Origin: Rusavskia elegans
Lineage: Eukaryota; Ascomycota; Lecanoromycetes; Teloschistales; Teloschistaceae
Direction: 5' to 3'
Assembly (NCBI GenBank): GCA_011316305.1
Contig: SAUG01000034.1
Coordinates: 310,001-374,000, forward strand
Length of the DNA: 64,000 nt
The notes under the pieces: generated by a model
The model's input: the letters and a program-made list of their open reading frames with translations, nothing else
The model's database searches: none
Told to the model about the DNA's origin: nothing
Shown: positions 1 through 12,845 of the stretch, piece by piece
How positions within the stretch are numbered: position 1 is the first letter of the stretch
How the letters are laid out: each line of letters begins with the position of its first letter
Made by a program: the position numbers and the translations under genes

Positions 1-48
1 CCCTTGGCGCTTTAATATAACTGTTATATTTAACACGTACTTCCAACA
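1..48 (-). repeat. Edge of a Copia LTR, minus orientation, cut by window start
   Basis: Bases 1-48, read on the minus strand, start TGTTGGAAGTACG and continue through the conserved CGCCAAGG segment. They match the start of the Copia LTRs at 21589, 29557, 45012 (minus) and 61683 (minus). The TG end lies at base 48. The sequence from base 49 on does not match the internal 3' region of the other Copia copies, so base 48 is most likely the outer 5' edge of a minus-strand element lying to the left of the window. The uncorrupted TGTTGG shows less RIP here than in the other copies, which have TATTAG. Confidence 0.75.
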
Positions 49-1759
49 AACTCCGGTCGATATCTAGATACTTTATAAAAATTAGAGTTTCTAACGACGA
101 TAGAAGGAAAAGTTAATAGAAATTAGTTTAGTATACTATAAGAAAATACGCTTTTATACAGTTCTATATATAGAAGATATACTATTATACGATAGTAAAT
201 AGTTTAATCAATAAATAGAAATCTATAATAAATACGCTAAATACGGATTTATTGAACTATTCTATAGATTATTTACTAATAGTTCGATAGTAAAAAAGAC
301 GGCCCGGATAGTATTATAAATAGTCTATCTTCTAGTTATATTTTAGTAGAAACTTCTTCTCTTTTTCTAATTTATAAAAATTTACTATCTATAACGTATT
401 AGGTTTTATACCGATATAGTACTAAAGCTCGCGTTTTAAAACCGATAAACCGTATACTTATTACTAATAAAATATATTAAAGATTTCGAGATTTAAAACC
501 GGATCGGTTATAAATTAATTATTATTAAATTTTCGATCTAGTCTTTTAGTAACTAAAAATAGACGGTATCGATTCTGATATATATAGATAAAATCCTATA
601 CTAATGTCGATAGATTATCCCGAAGTAAAAAATAGTTACCGATATTAAATATCTAGCGATATTTTATTACTTTATATATCTATTATTTTATTATATAACT
701 AGAATAAAATATAGCGATATAAATAGATCGGTATATATAATATACTACTTCTATTACAAACGTTTTAAATTAGTGTTAATAATACGACGGGAACTATAAT
801 TTCTAATATAGATTTCGATAAACTATTAGATAAACGGATAGCTGACTTTAAAAGTTAATAGATAAATTCGCTCGCGAATATTTAATATATTAGAGACCTC
901 TATCTAGAATTTAGCTATTATTATATAAATAGCGATATATATTTTATTCTTTTATAGCTTTTCGGTAGTATTATTTTTATTTTTATTCTAGTTCACTTTT
1001 AGTTTATTGTATTCTAAAACAGATTGGAAGCTTCGGATAATAATCTAGATTACTCCAGCTAATTCGGGTTCTTGATTCTAACTATTTATAAATATTAACC
1101 GGAAAGTCTAGTTAATAGCCTTTATAGTAAATAGATATATTATTAGATTAGATAGTTATACTATATTTACTATACTTTTCTAGATTCTAATTACTTTTAT
1201 ATATTAGTTGAAAAACGGGTAAGAAATAGTAAGATAGAATAGAATAGAAAAATAAAGGGAATAGAAAAAGAGATAGATTAGTAAAAGTAAATAGAATAGT
1301 AAAAGAAAATTATAGAATAGAAAAGTAGGAAGAGCTAATAAATAGAAAAAGTTAATAAATTGAAAAAACTAGTAAAATAAAAGAGCTAATTATAAAATAT
1401 AATCGAAAAATACTATTTAATATATTTGTATTTAATTTCGTCTAGAAAAATATTATAGTTTATAACCGTTCTGAATTCCGTGGCGATATCTATAATATAG
1501 AAGTCTATATAAATATTCGGTAGATTTAATAGCTTTTAGAATTTTAATATTTATTTTTAAGGTCGCCTATAGATTTATCGTTTCCGTATTAATAGTATTT
1601 TAGTTTCTATATTATTTCTAGCGGCTTAAATCTCGGTTAGCCTTTTAATAATAGTAGTAGTAGTATTCTCGCTAAATTTAATAATTACCTATTTAATAAT
1701 CTAATCTAGGTCCGCGAATAATATAGTAAAATAAACTATATTAATTTCTAATATAATAG
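49..1759. other. AT-rich decayed DNA, with a purine tract at about 1207-1390
   Basis: This stretch is strongly CpA-depleted and TpA-rich. I recognise no gene family in it. Around 1207-1390 the plus strand is almost pure A and G (runs such as AATAGAAAAAG), a low-complexity tract of about 180 bp. The right-hand part may hold the N-terminal end of the frame annotated next, because that frame stays open, apart from RIP-type stops, some way upstream of 1760. Confidence 0.5.
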
Positions 1760-4529
1760 TAGAACCGATTAGTAAATCGGTATTTTTAATTTATCGAATA
1801 AATATCTAGTAGTATATATCGGCTTTAACTAACTATTAATAAACTTTTTCTAGATCCGTATATTTCTACGAATCGATAATACTATTATATTTTACGATAA
1901 TTTCAAAGGTCTAGATAATTATTTTAATAGAAATAAAACTATTAATACCGGTCTCTAGTTAGATTATAGCTATCTATGAAAATTTAAAGCGGAACTGACT
2001 AGTCTATATATAATTGTATAAAATTATTAGAACTAGTATTTCTATACGGCCGGTTTTAGATAATAACTATAATTAGAAATTAAATACAGGAATCTTGATT
2101 CTAGACTGAAATAGAAAATAGCGGAATAATTAGAACGTTTTAAAATATATATTAGCGCCTTTCTTCGATAATATTAAAAAAAAGAATAGGCTTTAAAGAA
2201 TCCGTCCGAGACTTCGCTATTTAGAATAGGGCGTATTATAAGCTCGAAATAGAATAAAATTAAATACCGGAACTAGTCGAATAATAGTAGATTTTTCTTT
2301 ACGGAAACCTTTAATAAAATCTATTACTTACTAAATAATATTATTAAAATAATTTAATAACTAACTATTTAAAACTATCTACTAATAATAGCGGCCCTAA
2401 TTTGTAATATCGAAAAAAAGTTAAAAATAACTTAATTTTAGATAGAAATAGCTCCGAATACTATAAATAGTATTATAGTATATAAATCCGCTATTATCGC
2501 ACTCTATAGATAGATCGCTAAAATTACCGTATATAAATATATAAACCGATACTTTTTTATCTATATTAGTATCTAGAACTATTAGATATCTACTTCTATT
2601 TAATATAGCGAAGTTAGAATTTATAGTTTAGATAATAACTTTAAAACTAGAATTATATTGTTTTAAAGTTAGTATAAAGATTTTAGCGAACTTTCTCCGC
2701 TCTATATATAGTAAACTAGTAGAAATCCAAGAAAATATCTTTAACGTCCGATATATTTTTTAATAGATATCTAAATTATCGATATATAATATAAATAGTT
2801 CTAAAAATTGCTATAGATCTAAATTAATAGAATAGCCGAAAGATCTTTCGAGGTAATTATAGCTAAAATTTTCGATCTCGAGTTTCCTACAGACCGGATA
2901 TGGTAGTCGGATTAGTCTTACTATATACGAAGCGATATTAATAATTCGTTAAATAAAAAAGGAACTTTTATCTATTAGAAGGTTTAGAAAATAGTTTTTA
3001 TTACCGTCGGTCTTTTAAAATTTTTAATTCAAGCTAATTTTATACGAATAGATAATATCTACTATATTAATCTCGAATTAAATATCTTCGAAAATATATA
3101 ATTCTATATCTCGTCTGATATTAGGCGTTAGATCTAGGTAAAAATATAGGTTACTATCTATATTATAGTATATATTAACTGCCTAGATATTTCGGCGATT
3201 ACGACTGATAAAAATAACTCGGTCTTTTATAAATCTAGAGGTTAACTCGAATAAAATAATATTACCTAGCTATATTAGCCGGAAGATTTATTAATAATAG
3301 TTTTATATACTAGAAATGGTTATATTTCTAGCGAGGTTATAGACTATATTAATAGATATCGTTCGGATAGAAAATCTCTAAATATAAAAATACTATAATT
3401 TAGTTAACTCGTTTTAAAATTAAATTATACTAAAATATTTCTGGTTTTTTAATTTCTAAACCTATAAAATAATTTCGATAAAATAAAATAGATTAAACTA
3501 ATATAGCTAGGAAATTCTATAGATAATATCTATTTTTTAATCGCGGATAGCGAACGTTAGCTGCTTTTAAATAGTAATAGAAATAGTTTTATATTTTATC
3601 TGTAATATTAGAATCCGCTTTTAGAATCGATATTTTAATATATTAAATTTCGCTAGTAAAGGACCTTTATATATAATCGAAAATATCTATTATAATCTTA
3701 TATAATTTCATTTTAAAATCGAATTCTTTTTATATTAAAGGTCTAAAACTAGCTAGAGCAGAAGTAGTAGATTAGTAATATAATCTAAATCGAAAATCTC
3801 GACTAAAGATAATAATAGTATAGATAATATAGATTCGCGGAAGGTTTTAATATCTTTATTTTTAGAATCGGATAGATCTGTAAAGTAAATAGACAGATCT
3901 CTCGTATCCGATATCTAGTCTTTGATTTACTATTTAGTATCCGAATAGAAAATAGCTAACGGTTAGTAAAATAGGAAGTATAATAGATTTACTATATTAT
4001 AGAAATCTAATACTATCGAAACTAATAAAATATTTTTATTTATAATATTAGTATTATTTATCGAATCTTTTTCTATATCTATTTACTATAGTTTGTTTTT
4101 TCTATTATTTTATTAATTTATTTCGGCGGATATATAGAATTATATTCTAATATTTTTATTTATATTTTCCATACTAGAAGATTCTGGTTTAAATATAGAC
4201 GATAAAGGTACTATAATAGACGTTATTACTACTATAGTAGCCTGTTCGGCCTACTAGATAATAGTATAATAGAATCTAATATTTCGTAAAACTATACTAG
4301 CGAGAATAAAAGGATTTAAATATAGCTAGCTAACGAGAAAAGAGTTAAGCTATTTAATAAAAGCCTTTAAAAAACTAAATTATTTACTAAACAGCGAAGT
4401 TCTATATTTATCTAAATATTTACTATTTGTAGGAACGACTTATTTACTACTATAATTACTAATCTATAATTTTATTTCCGAAATCCGGTTATATAACGAA
4501 TTCTAGATATTATCGATAAAATAAAATAG
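1760..4529 (+). pseudogene. Long RIP-inactivated ORF of unknown function
   Basis: One reading frame (codons starting at positions divisible by 3) can be followed from about 1760 to a stop at 4527-4529, roughly 900 codons. I found no frameshift, only TAG/TAA codons and one TGA, each derivable from Gln, Trp or Arg codons by CpA-to-TpA change. The composition looks coding: a Lys/Glu/Gln-rich stretch of coiled-coil type near 1960-2200 (KIAEQLERFK), then mixed hydrophobic sequence with recurring Arg, Asp and Pro, including NPRKYLQRPIY near 2720 and FPTDRIWQSD near 2885. I do not recognise the family. A large accessory or transposon-borne fungal protein is possible. The Gypsy 5' LTR begins only 23 bp after the stop, so the 3' end may have been changed by that insertion. 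No ATG start could be fixed with confidence. Confidence 0.6.
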
Positions 4530-4552
4530 GTAATTTATATATTTAATACTAT

Positions 4553-4772
4553 TGTAAAGCGCCAGACGCGTTATATAGGCCCTGGAAATATAATTAGGAC
4601 GCTTGGAGACGAAGCTCGCCGCCTAGTCGCTAGAGCGTCGCTAGCGTGTCGAATTTCGATCCTTTTCCTTTTTTTTTATAACTAGGCTATATCCTAGTTC
4701 TTCTAGGATATAAGTTAATTTTATAAAATATCTTTCGTCTAGTTTATAATCGTATACTACTCTAGAAATATA
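4553..4772 (+). repeat. 5' LTR of the Gypsy element
   Basis: It begins TGTAAAGCGCCAGACGCG and ends CTCTAGAAATATA, aligning along its length with 12617-12845, whose end reads CCCTAGAAACACA. The TG...CA ends are visible by combining the two copies, since RIP changed TG to TA at one start and CA to TA at one end. The conserved GC-richer core around 4553-4650 (GCTCGCCGCCTAGTCGC) survived better than the rest. Confidence 0.9.
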
Positions 4773-6440
4773 TCTATTTAATAATTCTAATTTATTAATT
4801 TAAATATTTTTAGTTCGGTATATATTATTTATAGTATTACTATATCGTTGTCGATATATAGTATTTATAGTAGTTATAGCTATAGTAAAGTATTTTAAAT
4901 AGGACTATTTTAAACTAGTACTAAAACTATTAAACCGCGGATAATAGATATTATAGATAAATCTAATAAATATAACCCGTCTATACCGAAGACGCCCGAT
5001 AAAAAAAACTCTAGATTATTTTCTATTATCTAGAAAATCTAATCGGAACTTTATAGTAACTTTATTATTAGCGTATCGGGAGATTATATTATTTCCGGTA
5101 GCTTAATCTATTAATAGTAGCTATCTAATAGTTAGTTATAGGCTAATAAAAGTATTTTTTTAAAGACTTTTATTTTTAGAAGATCTAACCCCGGTTTACT
5201 ATCTAATAGTAATAATAATTCGATTAATAATAGAGATAATAGTAATAATATTAATAATAATAAAGAACTTCGAGCCTTAGAGACTTAAATAGTAGTAAAG
5301 AAGAAAATCCTTTTAAAAATACGCTATAGAATAGAGGCTTTCTATATAATAGATCTAAAATATATTTTTAATTATAATTAATTTTCTTTTAGACTAGCTA
5401 TTAGGTTTTCGCGAGCGCTATAAACTTTATTAAAATTTAAAATTAAAGAGCCTAAAAAGTATAGCGATAAAATAATTTTTAAAAAATATTATAAATAGAT
5501 CGAATTTTATAAAAATTAGTTCTATAAGTCCGACGCTTTATCTACCTATACGGATTAAAATCGATAGGCCTAAGACTTTATTAAAGGTTAGAAGTTAAAC
5601 TATTAGCTCGAGAAAAAAGAATTCTTTATTAATAAAGATACCTTTAATAGTATATTATAGAATAAGTTTATAGATTTTCTTTTAAATTTTATTACCGATT
5701 CTAAGTTTTATTTATTAGATACCGAGACGAAGTATCTTTATACGACTTAGAATAAAGACTAGAATATTCTAGAATTTTAGAATTTCTTTATATTATTAAA
5801 AGCCTAGTTATTTCTTTTATCGGAAAAATAGTATTCGATTTTTTTTCTTTTTAAAGTTTATCCGGAATTATAGTATACTATACGTATTTAGAATATAAAA
5901 ATAAAATACTTCGGCTATAATAAATAGATAGCTTAAACTATTTAATAGGAAAATATAGATAAAACGACGCCGGGTTAATAGTAGAATTCTTCTATTAATA
6001 GATTTTATCTACTTCTATATAGTAAAGGAAATTCTTAAAAATTCGAAAACTAGAACCGGGGAGGCTAATTATAGAATAATCGGAACAGTATCGATAGGAA
6101 AAGTATTTCTAATATTAGTAATAATAATTCTAGAAAGTATAAACGAGATAATAAATCTAGTATCTAGTTTATTTATAGTAATATAGATTATTAATCTAAG
6201 AGTTACTTTAAAAACTAGAACTAAAACTAAAGTAATCGGGGGTCTAATAATATTTATAGTAATAGTAACCGGTTATTTAAAAAGTCTACTATTAATACAA
6301 CGAAAGGTAATCCTAGTAATACTAACTAGTTAAAAAAGTAAAAGGGCTAGTTATAGCTTCGATAATAGACTAGAATAAGTAAATTAAAATAAGGAATAGT
6401 CTTCTAATAAAAGTATTTATCGAGTTACTAGCGAAAAGGT
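4773..6440 (+). pseudogene. gag: Gypsy gag remnant
   Basis: This lies between the 5' LTR and the protease/RT region. The plus strand holds a gag-like stretch near 5280-5960, rich in Lys, Glu, Phe and Trp-derived stops, followed by a basic, Asn/Ser/Gln-rich region near 6080-6400 where a zinc knuckle would be expected. Cys codons (TGT/TGC) are turned to Tyr by RIP, so the CCHC motif can no longer be read with certainty. The assignment rests on position in the element more than on a specific motif. Confidence 0.65.
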
Positions 6441-9400
6441 ATAATAGAATTAAAATATTCCTAGACCTGAATTCCTAGATTAATATTATTTAATACGACC
6501 TAGAACCTATTTAAAGAACTAGGAAACTCTATTTTTAATAGATTAGAAGTAAGTATACTATCTATTATAGAATATACAACTTAAACTAGATAATAATAGA
6601 TAGTTAGAACCGTCGGGAAATATATATATCGCGATTCTATATTCTAGATATAACTAATAAATATAGTATTCTCCTAGATATAATGGCTTTATATTAAATA
6701 TAAATAGTTATAGACCTAGGGTTAAAATAATAGCGATTTCCTATATATAATAAAATAATATAAAATAACTAGATAGAAATAAAACGGTTAATCTACTTTA
6801 GTATTAAATTACCGGCAGTCTTTAGTTATATATTATAGGCCGAAAAGTATATATTAATATAGATAATATCGATTACCGCCGTATATACGAGATCTTATAA
6901 TAATACTGCTATATAGGCGAGAGCTAACAGCGCTAATAAAAATAAAGACGATAAAAATATATAGCAGCTCGAACTATCGATTCCGAAATCTATATATAAA
7001 GAGATTAAAGTTTATAATATATATCTAGTAGATTTTTTACTACTATTTAAAAATACCGATTATATAAATAAACTAGATAAAAAAGATCTACTTTATAGTC
7101 TAATTTATAGCCTATCTAAACGCGAATTTAATAAGCTATAGAATTATCTAAATAGTATTTTAAAAAAAGGCTAGATCCGTTATTTAATATTTTCTATAAA
7201 AGTTTTTATTTTTTTTATATTAAAGAAAAATAATAGTTTTCGTATATACGTTAACTATAGAGGCTTTAATAAAGTAATAATTAAGAACCGTTATTCTTTA
7301 TTTTTTATTTCTAAGATTCTAGATTAATTATCTAGAGTAAAGTATTTTTCTAAATATAATAATAAAAATATCTATTATCGAATTAGAATTAAAAAGGATA
7401 ATAAATAAAAGATCGTATTTTATATAAAATATAGGTATTTCGAATATTTTATAATACCTTTCGGTTTTACTAATATATCTATAACTTTCTAAACCTATAT
7501 TAATCGGGTTTTAAAAAAATTAGTTAAAATTTACTATATAATCTATCTAGATAATATTCTAATCTTTTCTAATTCGAAAAAAGAATATTAGAAATATATT
7601 AAATAGGTTACTCGAAAGCTTTATAATATATAGCTATATTTATACTTTAAAAAATATATTTTAATATTAAAAGTATAGAATTTTTAGGCTTTATCGTATC
7701 TATAGAAGGTATATTAATAGATACGGAATAAGTAAAAACTATTTAGAAATAGCTAGTTTTAAAAATTTACCGGGAAATATAAGTTTTTTTAAAGTTTATT
7801 AATTTCTATCGGCGCTTTATTTACTAGTATTTTCGGATTATAGCGTTTCTAATAAGTTTACTCGTAGAAAATATAGCCGGAAAAAAATTAGAATCGTTTT
7901 ACTAGATTATCGGAACCTAAAAGGCTTTTAAAAAACTAAAATATACTTTTAATACTACTAGGATATTATAGTACTTCGATTTAAAAGAAAAATCTATATC
8001 GAAACTAATATTTTAAGGATCGGGTTAACTAGGATTATATTTTAATCTAATAAAAATAGTCGCTAGTACCTAGTTATATTCTATTTAAAGAAAATAATTT
8101 TTATCGAATATAACTATAAAATATATAATACCGAACTTCTCGTTATTATTAAAGTTTTCGAATTATAAAGATATTACCTCGAAGGCGCGAAATATATAGT
8201 AGAAGTCTAAATAGATTATAATAATCTTTAGAATCTTATAAAAATTAAAGAGCTTAATATTTAATAATATTACTAGATTATTAAGTTAGCTACTATAAAT
8301 TTTATCATTTTCTATTATTTAGAGAAAATTAATCTAGCTAATCTGCCTTCTAGAAAGCCGGATTATAAAGATATTAATTTTTAAATCTAGAAAATATTAT
8401 TTGTACTTTAATTAAAGCTAAATCTAACTAGCTATAAATCTAATAGTAAATTATTTACTATATAAAATATTCGAATTAATTATATTTTACGCGGGTTTAT
8501 AACTAGAAGGCCTAGGGAACCCTTTATAAAGTTTAAAAATTCTAAAGATAGTAGAATTAACTTTATATTATTAAATAAAGGACGCGATATATTTCGTATA
8601 TCGAGAATATCTTTAAATATAATAGGCTACCGACGCGGTAGCAATAGATTAGTAATAACTATCTCTAATAAAGGATATTATAATAGAATAAACTCTATTA
8701 ATAGAGTTATATAATATAGGCTAGGTATTCTACGTTAAATAGTATAGAAAATTACTATTAATAAATCGGTTTCTAGTAAAGTAACTCCTAGTATACGCGA
8801 TATATTTATCTAGCTTTAAAATCGAGATATCGATATTTAGTATAAATCGAATAAAAAAGCCGGGCTATAGAATATAGAAATAGAGACTAGTTTTTTTCTT
8901 TATAAAAAGTCCTTATATATACCCGAAGATGAAGTACTATATATAGAATTTCTAGTAAAATACTATAACAACCTTATAGCTAGATATTTTAGGTATTAGT
9001 AAATATTATTATTTATTCGATATAGCTATAACTAGCCGAAACTATTTAAATATATTAAAGAATATATAGAAATATATAATATCTATTAACGAGTTAAAAT
9101 CTTTAGATATAAACTATATAGGAAGTTTTAGAATCTTCTATACTTTATATAGCTATAGAAGAAGATAGTAATAGATTTTATTACTAGATTACTATCTATT
9201 TAATACTCTCGAAACGTAGTAGATTTAATATTTATAGCTATCGATCGATTTACTAAAATAGTAAGATATATCCTTTATTATAAAATAATTAATACGAAGG
9301 ATTTTATAGAGTTTATTATTAATAAATTTTAATATAAAGGATTTATTCCTATTGGAATTCTTAGCGATAAAGGTTTACTATTTATAAATAAATTCTAGTC

Positions 9401-10230
9401 GGAAATCTACTATTATCTAAAAATTAAATATTAATTAAATATTATATTCTATTTTTAAATAGATAAATAGACTAAATTATAGAATTTATCGCTAGAGTAT
9501 TGTTTAAAAGTATATATTTATAAGAAATAGAAAACCTAGGCTAAACTTCTATTTTTAGCTAAATTTACCTATAATAATAGCGAATATAATATTATAAAAA
9601 TATCCTCTTTTAAAGTATTTATAGGCTATAACCTAGATATAACGTTTTAAGGCGTTAAAAATAACGTTATAGAAAAGAAAATAGTAAATATAAAGGTACT
9701 AATAGTAAAGGAAAAAGTTATAAATTTATAAAAAATATACGAATCGATATATATATATTAGAATAAAATTTAAATAAACTATACTAAATACTATAATAAT
9801 AAATATTAACTAATAGAAATATAAAATTAGTAATTTAATACTATTATTTATAAAGAACCTAAAGTTTAAATAATTAAAGAAAATTATTTCTAAATATATA
9901 GGGCCGTATTAGATTTCGAAATATATAGGCTTTTAGATCTACCGGTTAGTTCTTTTATTTAAATTAAAGATCTATAACACTTTTTATATAATTTTTTTGA
10001 AAAATTCTATTACTACTAGAACAGCGAATTACTAGAATACCTATTACCGGACCTTACTAATAATAAAAAGGAATAGAAAATAGAAGCTATTTTAAATAAA
10101 AGATTTATAAAACCTAAAAAAGGCGAGAAGTTAAAAGCTAAATATCTAATTAAATAGACTAGTTAGCTAAAGAAATATAATTTCTAATAACTATAAAAAA
10201 ACTTTAAAAATATTTAGAAGTTTATCGAGG
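6441..10230 (+). pseudogene. pol: Gypsy pol: protease, RT, RNase H, integrase, chromodomain
   Basis: The plus-strand frame shows the Ty3/Gypsy pol signature interrupted by RIP stops. A protease end with the DLGL motif lies near 6715. Reverse transcriptase spans about 7030-7750: NYRGFNKV (7250), FEYFIIPFGFTN (about 7440-7475) and the catalytic box as YLDNILIFS near 7545, where the second Asp of YLDD reads Asn (a G-to-A change). The RNase H region follows (about 7900-8350). Integrase core motifs are FIAIDRFTK near 9240 and GILSDKGLLFINKFW near 9355. A chromodomain lies at about 10060-10215 with EAILNKRFIKPKKGEK and KYLIK, the feature that defines chromoviruses and is known to target insertion to heterochromatin. 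The element cannot make protein now. Confidence 0.92.
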
Positions 10231-10519
10231 TATATAATTAGAATAACCCTCTAATAAAAAAAATATAAAAAAGATAAAATTTAATAGAAGTAAACTATAA
10301 TTATAGATATTAGGTATTTATATAATATATATATAAAATATATATCTAAAAGTAAATTTATAGTTAATAAATTCGTTTAAATTATCCTATAGAACCTATA
10401 ATACTAAAAACTTTATTTATTATAATACGGGTAATATATTCTAGTTTTTAGATACCTATATTTATATAACCGACCTAGTTTTACTATATACTTCTATTCT
10501 AGGCTATTTTCTTATCCTA

Positions 10520-12205
10520 TAATAGACGGGGGAAAAAGTACTAGAAAAATAATCTATTTTAATACTACCGAAAAGAGAGTTTATAGAAGCTTATAAATAG
10601 AGTCGAAGGTATTATAAAATATTAGACTATTTAGTAAAAAGACTATCTAAAAGGCCGGAGTACCGGTAATTCTAATTTTTAAAAATTAGAGTCCGGATAT
10701 TTCCGACGCCTTTAAAGCTACGCGTAAAAGAATTAACGGAAACTATAATAGAGTAATAGACGAGAAAATTAATAGAAACTATAATAGAACTACCGGAAAT
10801 AAACGTATATCCTCTTTTTATTTAATAGTATATAGAGGGGTAATTTAATATAGCTCTTTATTATTATAGTTATCGAATATATAGAATAGTCTACTAGAAA
10901 GTCGTATCGGCTTTAGAGATAACTAAAAGGATAAAGGGGATATCGATTTATACGAAAAAATCTCGATAGTAGATATAGATTATTCGATTATCGGTATCGG
11001 ATATTTTAAGGTTAGCGTACGTATCGGACTATCTAGCCTATTATTCGAAATCTAACGAGCGGTACTAGCCGGAAGCGAATAGAATTTATATCTTTCTATA
11101 ATAGGAGATACTATAATTCGTAGGATATTACTAGATTCTATAGTAATATATTAGTAATTAACTACTTCGCGTAGAAGATTATCGAATTATATCTAAAGAT
11201 TTTAGACCGAAAGACCGACGTAATATAATAGTAGAACGGGGTACTAGTAGTATTTACTCCGAAAGATAAAGGCCTAGATACTGCCGGCGAAACGGAACTC
11301 TCGCGATAAAAAAGAAATAGAAATAGTAAATACGAAAGGAAACCGAAGTTTTATAAAAAAAATTAAAAATAATAACGGTTTACTACGCCTTATTTTTATA
11401 AAGTTTATATTCTAGAATAGCTAGCTTAGTTTTAATAGTTTTATTTCTTTAAGCTAGATTTTAGTTAGTATATTTATATATATCTAGGCGTTTAAAAATA
11501 GATTTTAATATTACTATAAAATATTTAAAAGTTATAGATACCTATATAAAGTTTTATAGTATCGCGTTAAAGGTAGAAATATAATTAATAATATTTATAA
11601 TATCCAAAACGAGCTTTTATATAAATTTATAGTTATTAAAAGAAATTTCTTTCTTATTCTAAACTATAAATTAATAAATATTTATTATTTACTTTATAGC
11701 CGAATCGAAAGAATAAAGTATCTATTATAGTTAGGCTTAAGCAAATATAATAGAGGGAACTATACTATTTTATAGTTAAATAGGTCTTTTCTATCCTTTT
11801 TATACTTAGAGTAAATATTAGTAAAGTAATCTTTTAAATATTCGAAAATAGGGCGTAAACGATTATAATCGCTGGTTATATAGTATAAATAACTAATATA
11901 TAGTAGAAAAGATATATCTATATATATAAAGGTAAAGAATTTATATAAATAGCGAAAAACTATTCGAATAAATAAAATATAGAAAATTAGAATTTCTACT
12001 AAATAAAGTATTATTATATTATCGCTAGCGCGTCGGAACTATATTATTCCGAGCGTTTATTTTATATTTAAAATTCTCGAGTACTTATATTAGATTCGAG
12101 TCTAATTATATTTATTTGAACTTTTATTTAAAATTATTTATAAATTATATAAAAATAGATATAAATATAGTATATATCTATAGATATAGTTTATACCTAT
12201 AGATA
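10520..12205 (+). pseudogene. Extra ORF inside the Gypsy element, unknown function
   Basis: Downstream of the chromodomain, one plus-strand frame stays in register for about 560 codons with only RIP-type TAG/TAA interruptions. Recognisable coding texture includes KREFIEAYK and KRLSKRPEYR near 10570-10670, a Pro/Arg-rich segment PTPLKLRVKELTETI near 10710, and a very basic Gln/Lys/Arg stretch (about 11280-11390) that would form a coiled coil. It ends about 400 bp before the 3' LTR. Canonical Gypsy elements have no ORF here. Because it has the same orientation and RIP load as pol, it was probably part of the mobilised unit. A nested element or a captured host gene is the alternative. I do not recognise its family. 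Confidence 0.6.
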
Positions 12206-12616
12206 TAATATACTCTTTTAAAGATATATACTAAAATTAAGCTATAGTTTATATTTAACGGTACTATAATATAATAGTAAAACGTCAAAGCTATACTATA
12301 ATCTTTAGTAAACTTATTCGGATTTATAAAGTAAACCCGAATAAATTTATTAAAAACTACTATCTAGAAAATCTAGATTCGATTTCTAGTAACGCTATCT
12401 TTTTTAGCTTTATCCTAGTATATATCTATATAACTAAGGTATAATTATATATAAAGGGGGGGCCGATTATAATAATAGCTAAAAAGTAACTCTTTTTTTA
12501 CTATTTTTAATCTCTATAGCTAACTATAGAGTTAATAGATTTATTTAATAAGTACTATAAATATCTAGATAGATATAATATAATATCGGAAACGATATCG
12601 CTAAAAAAAAGGTAAT

Positions 12617-12845
12617 TATAAAACGCTAGACGCGTTATATAGATTCTAGAAATATAATTAGAACGTTTAGAGACGAGGCTCGCCGTCTAGTCGCTAGAGT
12701 ATTACTAGCGCGTCGGATTTCGATCCTTCCCCGCTTTTTCCTTTTCTCTTATTACTAGGCTATATCCCAGTCTTTCTAGGGTATAAGTTAGTTTTATAAA
12801 ATACCTTTCGTCTGGTCTATAATCGTGCACTGCCCTAGAAACACA
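12617..12845 (+). repeat. 3' LTR of the Gypsy element
   Basis: This is the 229-bp partner of 4553-4772. It starts TATAAAACGCTAGACGCG (TGTAAAGCGCC with RIP changes) and ends CCCTAGAAACACA. The last 90 bp keep more C residues before A than the 5' LTR does (for example GTGCACTGCCC), so RIP intensity fell towards the outer edge of the element. Confidence 0.9.

Larger units (their letters stand above)
4553..12845 (+). mobile_element. Gypsy (Ty3-like) chromovirus LTR retrotransposon, RIP-inactivated
   Basis: Two direct LTRs (4553-4772 and 12617-12845) flank gag, protease, reverse transcriptase, RNase H, integrase and a chromodomain in the order typical of Ty3/Gypsy elements. An additional frame lies between the chromodomain and the 3' LTR. 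The element is about 8.3 kb and contains almost no CpA or TpG, so RIP was extreme. The LTRs differ at many sites, again mostly C-to-T or G-to-A. A purine run (AAAAAAAAGG, about 12603-12612) just before the 3' LTR is a plausible polypurine tract. A second run, AAAGGGGGGG, lies at about 12452-12461. The 5-bp flanks (ACTAT left, CCGAT right) do not form a clear target duplication. Confidence 0.9.

Noticed and set aside
4548..4552. Target site duplication of the Gypsy element
   Set aside because: ACTAT on the left and CCGAT on the right differ at two positions in ways RIP does not explain, so no duplication is claimed.
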